A stretch of 64,000 nt of DNA from Epiperipatus broadwayi (GCA_028023455.1 JAQFVV010000055.1:5610030-5674029); one strand, 5' to 3'. Positions 10,160 through 22,605 are shown, numbered from the stretch's first letter. Made by a program: numbers and translations. Notes: generated by a model from the letters alone, not told the origin.

Positions 10160-10505
10160 TAATCCACTGCAGAGTAAAGGTCTCTTTGAGTTTAATTTTA
10201 TTTCTCCAATATATATTCGCTCTCTACTAATCATACAAGGGAACTCCTTTACTTCATTCATTCATCCATATCAAAAGCGATCAATTTTATATATCTTACA
10301 TTCTCTTGGCGTCCGTTCTAAAATTTCAATTATCTGTCTATTGTTCCCTGACTAGCATATCCAGCACATCCTTGATATTCTACGGCAAATTTTTCGCACA
10401 ATTATTTTTCGACTATACTATTCTGATTCGGTCAGATGCGTTTTTTCTTCCCCACAGCCTAAGGTTTTTCTTCAAATCTAATATGGCTTCCAACACTTCT
10501 ATCAA
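10160..10505 (-). pseudogene. RTE-like LINE reverse transcriptase C-terminal remnant
   Basis: The plus-strand sequence around ATTAATCCACTGCAGAG, TCTCTTGGCGTCCGTTCTAA and TAGCATATCCAGCACATCC is an antisense, diverged match to the remnants at 16.6-17.2 kb and 32.3 kb. It has no open reading frame of length in the sense direction. It lies in CTPS intron 1 in the gene's transcription sense. Confidence 0.55.
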
Positions 10506-10851
10506 AATACATTCATTTTCGTGATTATTTTCATTATTTGCATTGCCCTTAATAGATTTTTGTCAGCATCGAATGATTAATTTACATGGTTTCACAGCTC
10601 CTTCAACTTTACAATTGCTGCCAATTGCAAATGCTGTTATTTAACCTAATAAGTAGTGTAAACTGAAGCACAAAGCCACCAAATAACAACTATCTGAAAA
10701 TTTGACTTAGATCTAATTAAGTTAGATACGCAATATTACCAAATGACAATTAAGTATGATGGACTTTTATTTCTACGTACATTAAAAAAAAAATTAAAAT
10801 AAACTACCGTATGTAATTAATGCTTATGATTTATAAAAACGTTATACTAAC

Positions 10852-11017
10852 CGTGTTCATAAGGAGAAAATGTCCCAGCGTCAATGTTGATGTATGGATC
10901 TATCTTTATTGAGGTTACATTAAGTCCACATGATTTGAGGATTGTACCCACACTACTGGCAATAACACCTTTTCCTATGCCACTGATAACGCCTCCTGTC
11001 ACCAAAATATACTTCAT
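10852..11017 (-). CDS. CTPS: CTP synthase, first coding exon (residues 1-55 plus first base of Gly56)
   Basis: CTP synthase makes CTP from UTP, ATP and glutamine in the cytosol, the last step of de novo pyrimidine nucleotide synthesis. Read on the minus strand, this exon starts [17 protein letters not shown] and runs through [20 protein letters not shown], the near-invariant N-terminus of the amidoligase (synthetase) domain. The Gly-rich ATP-binding loop is residues 8-16, with Lys16 at the position of the essential Lys18 of the E. coli enzyme. The start is set by the family N-terminus; the upstream in-frame extension (22 codons) has no family match. The exon ends in G followed by a GTTAGT donor and splits the Gly56 codon, which the next exon completes in phase. 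The full protein is normally about 590 aa, so the window holds only the 5' quarter. Recognition is by family sequence and is very secure. Confidence 0.97.
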
Positions 11018-11045
11018 AATGAATTGATGGCATCTAGTTAAATAT
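11018..11045 (-). promoter_or_regulatory. Candidate 5' UTR splice acceptor upstream of the CTPS start codon
   Basis: Reading on the minus strand, an AT-rich tract ends in TTTAACTAG 16 bases before the ATG of MKYIL. This looks like a 3' splice site, so the true 5' end of the CTPS transcript may lie in an upstream non-coding exon. An out-of-frame ATG directly follows the AG. The placement is an inference from the motif only. Confidence 0.35.
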
Positions 11046-11164
11046 ATATATAAAGAACAGATTTGAAAATGCACTGAAAACAAAATAATAATAAAAACTA
11101 CATCATTTAAAAACTACTTAATATATAGCTTTGACTTTACGACTTCTTAATTTAAACCTACAGA

Positions 11165-11525
11165 GATTAACACAGTGGCAGAATGGGATCGCAACCCTAC
11201 TCCTGCCACTTCGAGTGCTCAAACTTTTTGTAAACCACTAAGCAATAAACCATTTGATTTTTTTTTTGTCCTTTATGATCTGGCAGACTCTGGAAATCAA
11301 AGTCCATGGATCATGGCTCTAAGAGTCACTTCAAGGTGCTTAAATTTCTTACGTTTGCCCAAACAATAAAATCAATTATTTGTACTGAATGGTTTAAAAC
11401 GGTGATAGAGTGGATGACTTTAGAGTTCAGGGTCAATGGATCACAGCTCAACTGCCACATTTGCTGCTTGAATTTCTTGTATATTTTCATATGAAATGAG
11501 TAACAATCCATTCGATTATTATCAG
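11165..11525 (+). repeat. Family E repeats, two to three tandem copies
   Basis: Blocks with CTCTGGAAATCAAAGTCCATGG, then GGTCAATGGATCACAGCTC, CTGCCACxT and a GAGxAACAATCCATTCGATTAT tail recur about every 125-130 bases. Short reading frames across this area are shadows of the repeat. Confidence 0.6.
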
Positions 11526-12600
11526 TTTTTAATTTATCTAATCTTTTAAAATTATACACATGCAAATAATATATATATTTCCAATGTCTAAAGCCACACG
11601 TTTAAAGTGCAATGAAGTAAATGTCAAATTCTACAAAGCAGTGGGCAGTTTACAGCAGAGGCGGAATAAAGAATTCAAAAGCTAAACATTAAAACTCAAC
11701 AAACATTACAAGATTATTTCTGCTTTATATAAAGTATTATTTATCTTCACTCTGAGGTCATCTAAGGTAAGCTTGAGTTATCAACGGATACTAGATGGTA
11801 GTACAATCTTATACACATCCAGTAATATCCTATCTATATTACCAAAAGCTTGGAAGTAACTTCCTCTCTTAATAGAAGCCTTATTTTATCCTTTTTTTAA
11901 AGTTATAACGCTAACGGTGAAAAATTCAAAATCAATATTTTGTATACAAGCCTACTTGTAGATATCATACCAGAAACTACGTACATTTTTTAGTGTCCAC
12001 AGTTTTAGAAATATAGCCAGTTTTGACCCCAAAAGCTATGATGGTATAAACCAAGAGGCAGCATACTATAGGTCATGAGATAGTTTTATCTAGCCTGGAA
12101 TGAAAATATCTTATTATAATCAACAAATGAGGCAAAAAGTTCTTTCTTGATTATGTAATACTGACAACCTGAAAGTAAAACTTTAAAAAACTCTACGTAC
12201 CAGTGCAAACTGGGTAAATATTTCATTTTGGTACAGAAAACATAAAAATCATCTTATTTTTCTTTAAAAGGTCAATAACATTTTTTTTTTAATTAAAAAT
12301 AAATCAAAGATGTATGAATGGAACATTTTATAAGAGATAATGGAAACAAAATTATTTCTTACAATAAAAAACATCAAAAATTCTATATACAGACAGAAGA
12401 ATATATCAAAATTACGCATAAAGATCTTAATTATCTCATAGTTTCAGAAAAGTATTTAAAAGTTCGTTTTCATACATTATAAACTTTACCTGATTGAATA
12501 ATTTGTTTGTAACACTATTGCTGATTAAATTGACTTGTGAAAACTTTTAAAATATATTCAGTTCTTTAAATATAAAATTTATTTAGTGCTAGCAGATGAT
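11526..12600. other. Intergenic or 5'-intronic AT-rich DNA
   Basis: I see no coding region, RNA gene or clear repeat in this stretch. Confidence 0.5.
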
Positions 12601-12612
12601 CTATAATAATGT

Positions 12613-12738
12613 GAAAGGCTAAAACCTTCTACAGAAGCGCCTTAAAAATGCTTATGTGACAGCCATTATTGCATCTGATTGGCTGTCACATAAGCATTTT
12701 TAAGGCGCTGTTGTAGAAGATTTTATTATCAGCTCTTT
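12613..12738. mobile_element. Palindromic MITE (about 125 bp)
   Basis: CTACAGAAGCGCCTTAAAAA and TGCTTATGTGACAGCCA form the left arm. The right arm TGGCTGTCACATAAGCA, TTTTTAAGGCGCTGTTGTAG is an almost perfect reverse complement. The loop is about 14 bases, ending in ATCTGAT. The loop-side motif ATCTGATTGGCTGTC recurs in the MITE at 43.1 kb. Confidence 0.8.
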
Positions 12739-12739
12739 A

Positions 12740-13250
12740 AAGAAAAAGGTTGGCAACTTCTGGTTTAAATCAACAAATAATTCAATTATATCTATTTACG
12801 TATAATATATATACATTATTAGGAACAATTTTTATGATCTACTCCTAAGGTAACTATTGAAGCTTACAGTAGATGGCTTTGGAAAGAAATAATCCTAAGA
12901 GTGAAAGATTCACATTGGTTTAAAGCTCGACTGATCACTTCATAAAACTCAAACGTCAAATAACCTTTGGAACAATTGCATATTTGATTATTTCCAAGAA
13001 TATAATTTTCACCTCAAATTATGGTGCTGGAAACTATCGGTAAGTAATGGATATTAAAGGTATACAATATTGGCAATTCTTTACTTACATAAATCCATTT
13101 ATGAAAATTCGATCAAACAATATCTGGCATATCTAAATAACATTTCATCCGAGATAGCATCGCCTTCAATCCTTATATGGGTCATGCTGTTGAATATCAC
13201 TTGTGACATATTGTAGTGCTTACATTCATTATACTAAAAAATGTTCTTAT
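12740..13250. other. AT-rich intergenic DNA
   Basis: I see nothing specific here. A fragment near 12840-12910 (ACTATTGAAGCTTACAGTAG, ATGGCTTTGG) resembles the tail of the family B hammerhead repeat. Confidence 0.4.
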
Positions 13251-13254
13251 TTCA

Positions 13255-13518
13255 CACCATGCAATGCTCTGCAGTTTGGTTTAGTGGAAAAGTGGCAGTC
13301 TCTGGAGCTCAAAATCTATGCATCGCAGCTAAGCCATTACTTTTGGTGCTCAAATGTCATCAATTCCCAAGCAATAAATGCATTTGATTATTTACCTAGC
13401 ATTGTTTAGAGCCATTGCTGAGTTGCACAGTCTGGGGTTCAGGATCCATGGATTGTGTCTCAGCTCTTATTTCCCATATTCAAACTTCTTATAAATTCAC
13501 AAGCAATAAATCAATTAT
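13255..13518 (+). repeat. Family E repeats, two tandem copies
   Basis: CTCTGGAGCTCAAAATCTAT and TCTGGGGTTCAGGATCCATG start two units about 130 bases apart. Each ends in AAGCAATAAATxxATTTGATTAT-like sequence. Confidence 0.65.
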
Positions 13519-15425
13519 TTCTTTAATCTGAAGGAAAAATATGACATAAAACTTAATTTATGGGGAAAAAGTTACCAAACGGATCATTTATGTAAGTAGA
13601 GGACGGCTTGTATTTGGACTTTATTAAAGTCTATTTCTTATATTAAATGAAATATAGTTTTTAACGTAAAAAAGGTTTAATAATTGTTTGCTTATTTATG
13701 ATTGTCCTGAATCAGCGCACACTCAAAAATATGTGGAAACTTATATTACATAAATATTTATTAAAAATATAGCATTTATAAATTATGAAATGTATACTGA
13801 ATAAAAACATAGTATTTGGAGAACAACAAGTGCTCGGCCCAGAGCTAAAATAGCATACTAGGTGTTTTTGTTTTTTTTTGTACAATGACTAAAATCAACG
13901 TTTGAAATATAAGAGCATTAATTCTAACTTTTAGATATATATATAAACACACATACAACCAAAGATAGAAAGCATGGATAAATTTTCTTAAAAGCTGTTT
14001 AAGTTTAATAATACAGTATCTCGTCTGTTATCTAAAAATAAAAAAATAAAGATTTAATGTGCAAAAATCTATTTTGAATAAATTCACAAAAAAATCATTT
14101 TATTGCATAAATTAATTGCTAAATTTTCTATAGACAGTAGATATAATTACAACATTTTAAATTCATTTATTAAAAACTTTTAAATTAAACAATGCTAATT
14201 TTTATTTATTAATACATGCTGTTACATAAATATGCATGTTTACAAATTTTCTGATAGTAATAATTTGCTTACTTGCAATAAGGAAAATTAATAATTTTTT
14301 AAATTATTAATCTATATAATCTAAACTTTACTGGAAAAAATATATATAAGCATCTAAATAAATGTAGGCCATTTCATAATATAAATATTTGTTTAGATAT
14401 TCAGGGTCGACATGATAAGGATTTAGAATACAAGAAACAAATAGTAATCTGGCTATAAACATGTTTTTAGTTAAATAAGATAAATAGATGTGTACATATT
14501 TATTTTTTCCAATTATACAAAAATAGATTTTATTTAGAGTATAACTTTTTTTTAAGACAGCTCACCTATTAATAAACACCACAAAGAAATGCATAAAGAT
14601 TCCAATTGTAAGATAGTTTTCTAATGATTTTTATTATAATCTTCAATTCTGCCCTTCTAGCTATAGATTTGATAGTCTTTAGTTGTGTGGTTTCATGATT
14701 GGTGGATGGTGACATCTACATAGGTCAAAGGTTACTAAATTCTATTTATGAAATAGATCAGGGCCTATCCAACATTAAAGAATCCAAGACCTGCATTCAA
14801 AATAATAAACATGTATAGATATTTATTGGAGAGTCCAATCACTGGTTATGGATGAACTACAATGGAACAGAACCAAATGCACACTAACCCTGCATGCCTT
14901 CGCTATGAATGCCCAAAGCATGCACATTAGTTCAAAGGGGTGCAAAGCTGCTTCTTTGATGATCATATACGGATATACAATAATGTAAAAATAACACATG
15001 ATAATATCAAGATTATCAATTAATAATACAAGCATTAGATTGAAATTATTTTTATGTTTCCACTTGAAAAAAATGAAAACCTCTAGACAGGCTGCACAAA
15101 CCCTCACCACAGACTACATGCGACCAGTGTTTAGGACAGCTCTGAAATAGATCTGTTGATGAAACTCCAATGACATCTAAGATCAAATCCAGTTTGCTTT
15201 ACTACTAGATAAGTAAAAGAAAAAATTGTTTGGAACCTCGTAAAAAGTCCATTTTTTAAAGACATACATTTTTTATTCATAGATTTTTGGCCAAACATTT
15301 TGAAAAGTAATCTTAATTTGAAATGAATCTTAGGCGATAAAATTATACATTGAGTTAATCAGCTTAATAAATTTTTAGACATTTTCTGAGACTTTCTCTT
15401 CTGATATCCAATATATTAAAACCCA
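13519..15425. other. AT-rich intergenic DNA
   Basis: I find no gene. The 95-codon reading frame at 14823-15110 on the minus strand matches nothing I recognise and has no splice or start context. Confidence 0.4.
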
Positions 15426-15429
15426 ACCA

Positions 15430-16260
15430 CTGCAAAGAACTAGATTTAAGTATTTTAGTAATATTTCTCATGGTAATATTTTTGGAGTTTCCATAAATTT
15501 ATCATCGACACTTTTCCCCCAGCAAGGGTTAAATATTTATTAGTAGCATATTGCAACATAAAGTAGTGCCAACTAACTTTCCAAGGCGATTTTCCTAGAA
15601 ATTATTTTAGATCTAACCAAGTTATGCTATGATCCAAGAGTTATTTTTAAGTAGCATAAAGTAGGATTGTGTTTTAGTTTAATATTTCAAAAGAATGTTT
15701 TATAAAAATGGGTATCTAGTATAATTATGATTTAATGTCGCTTGAACTTTTCCACTGGACAGTATTTTATCAAGTAAATCAACAATGGGTATGTATTTAA
15801 CGATCTTAGAGACCTTGAAAGTTAGTGGGGTGGGGTGGGTGGGTGGTTTTCTAAAGCAGAATCATAAACTGAGGTAGATTAATAATGGTAACATCTGTTG
15901 TTATTTGAAAATCCTTTTCGATACAAGTTTTCAATAGTTATTCTTAGTAGATTCTTCCTAACCTAAATCCAGCCTGCTCATCTATAAGTAGAAGACAATT
16001 ATTGATTAAATTATTAAAAATGGTTCTTCCAAGTAACTTATAGGCAACAGAATAATGATATTGGGAAATAATTTTTTAGGTTGTTGGTAGGTTTATTTCG
16101 TCTTAAGACTACTATAGTTTTGTTTTATAGACAATTTTTGGAATAATTTCTGTATTAAAATTGTTGTGGAACCATTTTACAGATTACACTTTAGCTTTAG
16201 ATTCTGTCCTAGATTAAGATAATCAAGTTCAAATTCATCGATACTTACTAATATATATAT
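15430..16260 (-). pseudogene. Jockey-like LINE reverse transcriptase remnant
   Basis: On the minus strand, with frameshifts, the segment near 15950-16130 reads KPTNNLKNYFPISLF, SVAYKLLGRTIFNN and LINNCLLLIDEQAGFRLGR. This matches the RT block KP...YRPISLL..YK.LER...NR...EQAGFR.GRS common to jockey-like LINEs. Further left, ENLYRKGFSNNN and SVYDSALEN correspond to the next block (LTxAYDTV). There are many stops. A related plus-strand fragment lies at 50.5 kb. Confidence 0.65.
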
Positions 16261-16639
16261 ATATGTGCTGTTTGCACAGATAGTGAAGCTAGAACGTATA
16301 TATTTAAAAGCAAAATTTTAATTTACAAAAATATTAAGTGTAGCGAAGACAACAGTTTTGTTCTAATGCTGCTATTTTTCTGGTTCTATTAATCTAAGGA
16401 TTAGAAATTGGATATATTAATTAGCAATCTCAATAAGTGATAATAATAGTTCGTTTAGATGCTTTTATAATCATCTCTTATGTAAAACCAACCAAGTCTT
16501 TGACTAAATCTTTCAAATTTTTGTTTCCCCAAAGTCAATCCATTTTTCTAACATCATTCAGAGATTTTAAAAGTTTGTCAGCAATATCCTGTCTAGCTGT
16601 AAAGATCGTTGCTAGTTTTATTCCACTTTGGAATCAACT

Positions 16640-17225
16640 GCTTTCAATATCATCCAATAAATCGATTCCAATTCATCATCATCATTTTCAATCATTATCA
16701 ATCCGCTACAGAATAAGTCTCTCTAAGTTCAATCCATCTCCAATCTCTAGGCTCTCTTCTCCCCATCACCCCTGCACTCGTCCCTCCATCTCATGTGGTC
16801 TTTTAAAATCTCTTGGAATCCGATTTAAGATTTCAACTGTCCACCTATTACCATCTCTTCTAGTAATATATCCAGCTCATCTTCATTTCAGTCTCTTAAT
16901 TCTTTCAATGTTAATAATACATTTGTTTTCTTACCCATGTATTTCATTTTACACCTTGTTACTCCGAACATGCATCTCTCCATTATTTCTTTCAGTTATC
17001 TTTAGTCTCTGTATTGTTGTTCTGTTAAGGATCCAAGTCTCAGATCCATAAGTAAAAATTGACAAAATAAATATATTAAGTAAAAAGTGACAAAATACAT
17101 ATATTAAAACCTTCCTTTTCAAACAAAGACATAATTCCTTTTAATATTAACTTATTTCTACCAAAAGCACTCCAACCAAGTTTAATTCTATGATTAATTT
17201 CATCCATTATATTTCCATCTGTAGT
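16640..17225 (-). pseudogene. RTE-like LINE C-terminal remnant
   Basis: The minus strand encodes a diverged form of the RTE C-terminus (NRWT.EIL..IPRDFK, RP, W..EE, LNLERLILQ). The match is clearest against 32271-32465. Its left part (17060-17220) repeats at 29.9-30.0 kb (TAATTCTATGATTAATTTCA, TCCATTATAT). The long 204-codon plus-strand frame at 16437-17051 is the antisense of this element and low in complexity (Ser/Leu/Ile rich). Confidence 0.6.
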
Positions 17226-17509
17226 AGGTAAGTCCAGTTAGCTTTCCTTAAATTCCATCTCGGAAAAGAATGATTTTCAATTATATGAATGTCAGTTCCA
17301 AAAGCGATTAGATTTTCTTTATGTTTGCTATGGGAGAAATGAAACAATATTAGTAGATCAAAAAATAATGATGAACGATTTTTCTGTTGAAACAAACATC
17401 AGAGATTGTCTCTCTTACCCATATGCTTCGCTTTATAAAGTAAGTACAGGTTTTTTAAATCCATCCATACTATAAATATTTGAAAACCAGGCGCTCTTCA
17501 CAAACTTGT

Positions 17510-17645
17510 TGAATGCTGGTTTAGCATGAAATACGGATATTGGTGATTATCTTTTCTACATGTGTGTGGTCATGTGAATCGATTGTATGAGATAGTGGGT
17601 GCTTGAAAGTCTGGGTTCAAATCCTCTACATTTACCATACTATAA
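17510..17645 (+). mobile_element. Family C hammerhead/SINE repeat copy
   Basis: The copy has GAATGCTGGTTTAGCATGAA, ATACGGATATTGGTGATTAT, CATGTGTGTGGTC, then a B-box-like GGGTTCAAATCC. The core upstream of stem II is mutated (TTGTTGA). Confidence 0.6.
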
Positions 17646-17879
17646 AGTAATAACTTTTGCACATCCCCAAAGAATACTGCAAGAATTGAAATATAAAAAT
17701 ATAAAAGATGTACAAAGATTTGGAAGAGGAGGATTGGAGAAGGAGATTTGTAAATATTGTGTACATAAATATTATCTATCCAAATGGTGACTGCAACATT
17801 GTTTGACGTAACTTTAACAGAAGTTATTTGCAGGATGGTTTGAAATAAAGGTAACAATATCATATTCAGAATGCAAAAT

Positions 17880-18060
17880 GTAGAATAGTCGTTAATAAAT
17901 TTGTCAGCTGTACTTAGGATGTCAGGTTCAAATCTAGATGAAACTTGGAAATTTTTTTTAAGGTGCTAAGAATTTCTGAGCAAGTTTAGAATTATTAAAG
18001 TAACTGATCCATAGACAACCAAAATGTCATCTAAATATTGGTCAATAAATAAGTCACTAC
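17880..18060 (+). mobile_element. tRNA-derived SINE-like repeat
   Basis: A B-box-like AGGTTCAAATCT at about 17928 is followed by GTAACTGATCCATAGACAAC and AATATTGGTCAATAAATAAG. This tail pattern is shared with copies at 25.4-25.56 and 47.64-47.82 kb. Confidence 0.45.
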
Positions 18061-19555
18061 ATATCCATACCTTAAGAGTAAAATGAGAATAAAAAACTAT
18101 AAACTTTCGAGACTTATTGTATGTAAAAAGTAAAACAGCCTATGGACAGCCCACTGCAGGACATTGCAAACTTCATTTATAAATAAATGGCAAAGGAGAA
18201 AAAAACAGGAATAGGCAACCTCCCGGCTTTGAAAGTTCCTAATCATCTCACATACATTTTCTACCACACTCATACAACCCACTTGCTATGTTTATGAGAA
18301 GATAAAACTTCTTGAAAGCGCTCAGCCAATTAATATTACAATTTGTACTTAGCTTCACCACTGCCTGCGTTTTAGTGCATTCAGACATAAAACAATCTTT
18401 CTAAAATGTATTTATTTGTTTTTATTTTTAAAAAAAAGCCGCATCATAAAAATAGTGTCAGTTATAATTCCTACAGATAAAACTTCTTTTCACGAGAATA
18501 TCAGTTCATTTACGAAGATATACATAGTGATAAAATGTTTCAATTGTTTATTTATCTTTGGTAGAGAATTGACAAATCTACAGTTAGAGCAGGACCATTA
18601 CATATTTCCAAGGATTTTCTGGCTGAAGCCCTTAAAATAACATAGTTGTACTTCTTCAATGACATCAGTAGTATATTAACTAGCGTAATTGGATAGTAGC
18701 AGTATATATTTGCTGTGCAAACTCAAAAATTGAAATTGTGATAACTCTGGATGCATTGTTGACAATAATTAAAACATGAATATTTTATTTCGTTTTATTA
18801 TTTTACTTTATATTATATATATAAGAATGGTCATGGCCAAGAAGATGAAAAAAAGTTGGTGAAGACAATTGCCCATTTCAAGAAAAGAGACTAGCATTTA
18901 CATAGTAAGCTGATATGCCTGATTAAGAAATATTGATGTAGTAAATATCGAAATAAATAATTACATAGATATTCTTTTATTTTGAATCCTTAAAAAAAAT
19001 ACAGCTTTAGCAGAATGTTTGAGTTGGCCTGCTACTGATTGTATAAACCACCAACAAATTATGTACGTATATTAAGTGATCTACTGGAAAGATTTTATGA
19101 CTCCAAAAAATCTTTTGATAAACAGCATAGTTATTAACCAATAAAAATACTTAAATCTCTATCAGCAGAAACAAATTTACACGATCAGTTTTCCTGTAAT
19201 CCATGACTTTCAAGCGCTGAACTTTCCTCATCTGAGAAGAGAATAAGGAACCTTTAATTCGAAATCACTACACTCTTATTATTACATTAAACCATGTACA
19301 GCCATCACTGTCACTAATAATGCACAATAAATAAATAAATGTATTTTTTGTTAATCTTTCTAAATCCAATGATTATTCAGTCAATTTATTTTTTCTTAGG
19401 ATTAATTTCTTTCACTGTATTCCAGAACCATTTATTATTAATCAGTAAATATTAGAGAATAGAGCTATTATGTCCACATTCAATGCAACCTTCCCAATCT
19501 AATTAAAATTTTGCAAAAAAAAAAAAACCAAAATTTACATTTTTAATTTTATATG
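18061..19555. other. AT-rich intergenic DNA
   Basis: No feature can be supported in this stretch. Confidence 0.4.
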
Positions 19556-19559
19556 GATG

Positions 19560-20345
19560 TGATGTGATGCACTGCGACTTCTTATACGGAGTCAGGAATC
19601 TCTCAGTCGCTTCGCCCAGAGAAACCTGTTAGCCCCTTTACCTTCCCTTTTCATTCCCCGCCCTACATTTTCGCATATCCTGCTCCATTCCATTTCCACA
19701 ACATAAAACCAGCATAAAAAGTAAGAATCCACTTTCTGTACAATCATTTTGTTTATATTTATTCTTCCACAATTTCATACACTTTCTGCTTGCAGGCATT
19801 TACATTCAATTAACAGATGCCTAATATTTTCTATGCCTTCCTTACATCAACTTGTAGACTAAATCACCCACATTTTTCCATTTATGTGTATATTCTCTTG
19901 TTGCTGAAGATCCTGTTCGAATCTTAAACTTTCTTGCTATTATCATAAATTAACTCGCACCCAATATCCGTTTACTTCTTTATATATTTAAACTTTTTTT
20001 ATTCTCCAATACTAATTCTCCATCTCTCCAATTTCCTATTCTTTATTAAAGCATCTATTCTATCCCATTCTTTGCCACTATAAGACTCAACAATTCTCCT
20101 AATACAATCATCCCACCTATTGTATAAGTATACTGACAAATTCTTTATCCCAATCTTCTGCACACCATACTACCTTTCTCACCCATGTTGTTGCCTGCTC
20201 TTTACTCATAACCCAATTAAATACTATTTTGGCTATTCTTTTATTATCCATAAAATGCAATCTACCAAACATTTTCATTTTGCCTTTTGCATATCTCATA
20301 TAAAAACTTGCCCATCCCATTTCTCCTTGGATAGTTTTCTATAAC
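19560..20345 (-). pseudogene. LINE 3' region remnant (same family as 33.0-35.8 kb)
   Basis: On the minus strand, FYMRYAKGKMKMFGRLHFMD, NKRIAKIVFNWVMSKEQ and WVRKVVWCAEDWDKEF (20117-20320) match the plus-strand copy at 34162-34377. The downstream part (GGAAGAATAAATATAAACAA, AACAGGTTTCTCTGGG, GAGAGATTCxTGA) matches 34735-34770 and 35730-35780. This copy lacks the 0.75-kb insertion found in the other, which makes it the reference for the empty site. Confidence 0.75.
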
Positions 20346-20719
20346 AGTGCCATCTAGCAGTATTATTTCCGTACCTACACAAAACTATAACGTAAAAAAA
20401 AAAAATTATTTTAAAGAAAAACTTAATTACATAAATGTATGTTAAAGTAGAAGAAAAAAAATCATCAACTTTCACCAATAAAAAGTGGGGCAACTTAGTT
20501 TAGAAGTCAGATTACCAAATCATTATTTAAATAAACTTTCAACAAATACCCACTTTGAATAGATAGGCACTAACACAAGAAAGCAGGCGTAATTTGTTTG
20601 ATTTGTGAATTTCTATTTGAGAAAATTGAGAAAAAATTATTTTTTACTTTTTAATGTATTTATGTGAATAATAGCATTTTCATCTATTTTTAACCATTAA
20701 GCTAAGACTGAAAGAGTGA

Positions 20720-22005
20720 AAAAATATCAGACTTGTTTCTGAGTTATGACGTTTGTCATTAACGAATTTGAAACAAATCCATCTAGACTTTCTGGACTTA
20801 ATGCATGTCTATCCAGCCATAAACTTTATTTTTTTTTAGCATCAAGCTAAGTTTAAAAAAGTAAAAGATATCCAATTTGTTTCTGGTTTATGGCTTTCAT
20901 CAGTGATGAATTTAATGCACCTGGACATTTCTGAATTTAACTGCATCTTTCATCCCAGCCTTATTTTATTCACTTTCTACTATCAAAATAGTAGATTGAA
21001 AAAGTGAGTTATCCCACAGAGGACACAAACATAATCATTGATCTGGTGATAACACAATAATGGTAGCTGGATTCAAAACATGAATGTCTTTTTAAATTCT
21101 AGAGCATTAGCTTAATAGTAAAAAAAAAAGATTCCTGATGCATTATGTCCAAACTGCTGACAGATAAAGGTCATAAGCCAGAATATAAACTGGGGTATAG
21201 ATAAAATAGTACTAGATGGTAGCACCACCTTTTAGTATCCATTGATATTAATATTAAAGATTACAAACAGATAAACTGGAACAGAGTGAATAGGAATGCA
21301 ACCTGACAGCTCACTGCATGTAAGCACAGGGTAATCATGTGATGCTTGTTTATTTCTAGTCAAAAATGTGCAAACTTTATTATGAAACAGAGAATATGGT
21401 TTTGGTATTGAATTTACTTAACTATACAACAGAAATTGGCCTAAGTTCAAAACATTAAGCTATTTTTGAATTTCAGACTACTAGTTTGATGATGAAAATT
21501 TGGGTAAAAAAATGAAACTATGAGCTCATTAATCGGAAAGCCTTGAGCCAAAATATATTTTAGTGATGTGTATAGGATAGCAATAGATATAGATATAATA
21601 GCAACACAATCTTGGTATCTCATGATTACTCAAGCTTACAATAGATGGCATTAAAATAGATAATTATTCCTAATAGCATATATTTAGTAGAGGTAATTCC
21701 CCAAAAGCAGATATAAGTCAAAAAATGGTTTAGTACTGTAGATGGGGTAGCAATAGATGTGAATAGACACATTACTTCCATATCCAATGATTCCTCAAGC
21801 TTACAAGAGATGGCTCTGGAGTAGAGGTAAGTACTACTAACAGCAAAATGTATGATAAAGATAGCTCCTCAAGGACAAATATAGGCCATAAAGTAGTTTA
21901 ATGATGTAGATCGGATAGCAATAGATGGAGGCATAATAGTTACCTCATTACTATCCAGTGATTTCTCAAACTTATAATAAATGACTGGACTCATAACAGT
22001 ATATG
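20720..22005. repeat. Family B: degenerate hammerhead repeats, partly tandem (about 169-bp unit)
   Basis: GGATAGCAATAGATxxxxAT with ATTACTCAAGCTTACAATAG and ATGGCxxTxxAxTAGA recurs at about 21570, 21738 and 21907, a period of about 169. The blocks CTCCTCAAGGACAAATATAG, GCCATAAAGTAG resemble CTCCTCA-CTGATGA-AGGCCATAA-GCCAGAAAC-TAGTC with the core decayed. On the minus strand near 20855-20900 a better preserved CTGATGA...ACCAGAAAC is present. Another degraded copy is at about 21155-21200. Confidence 0.55.
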
Positions 22006-22384
22006 TTTAGCTGACATAGCCCATACATGTTGATATTTGCTCTTCTAGTAGTATTTAAATGAATCCTGATCAATGTCTCGTCATTCTGCTACGTTTGTGA
22101 TATCAAATCAATTCACATCTATACCATAAAGGATTAAATTTTTGGTACTGTCTTTGGGAATGGATGCCACCTTTTTCTGTGGTAGAGCAGAACATTGAAA
22201 CTTTCTCAAATAAAAATCAATACAATTAACGAACCATAATGATGATTGTTGTTTATGAATGATGGTTTTTTCGAAGTATGAAACAACTACAAATCAAAAA
22301 ATTATTATACTAGATTTATTCAAAATCTAAATCGATAATAGATGAAGAACAACAATCTGATAAATAATAATAATCAAATGATTT

Positions 22385-22605
22385 ATTGCTCAAAGATTCA
22401 TACAAAATTCAAACACTGGAAGTGATCGAACAGAGCTGCAATTCACAGATCTTGAGCTCCAGAGCCCATCAATTTACCGCTGAATTAGTAGCAAACTGAA
22501 GCTGATCATGGCATCACTTCTAGTGCTTGACCTCCTTATCAGCTTCCAAGTAATAAATCGTTCAATTAACAATCTAACAATTGGATTAGTTAAATATTTC
22601 TAGTA
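22385..22605. repeat. Family E repeats in inverted orientation
   Basis: A minus-strand copy (ATGATTTATTGCTCA, CACTGGAAG, GATCTTGAGCTCCAGAG) is followed by a plus-strand half (CACTTCTAGTGCTTGAC, AAGTAATAAATCGTTCAATT). Confidence 0.5.

Noticed and set aside
14823-15110. 95-codon minus-strand frame as a gene
   Set aside because: It has no recognisable family, no splice signals placed sensibly, and a composition typical of chance frames in AT-rich DNA.
16437-17051. The longest open frame in the window (204 codons, plus strand)
   Set aside because: It is rich in Ser, Leu, Ile, His and Pro, and its second half is the exact antisense of an RTE-like LINE remnant whose sense motifs can be read on the minus strand.
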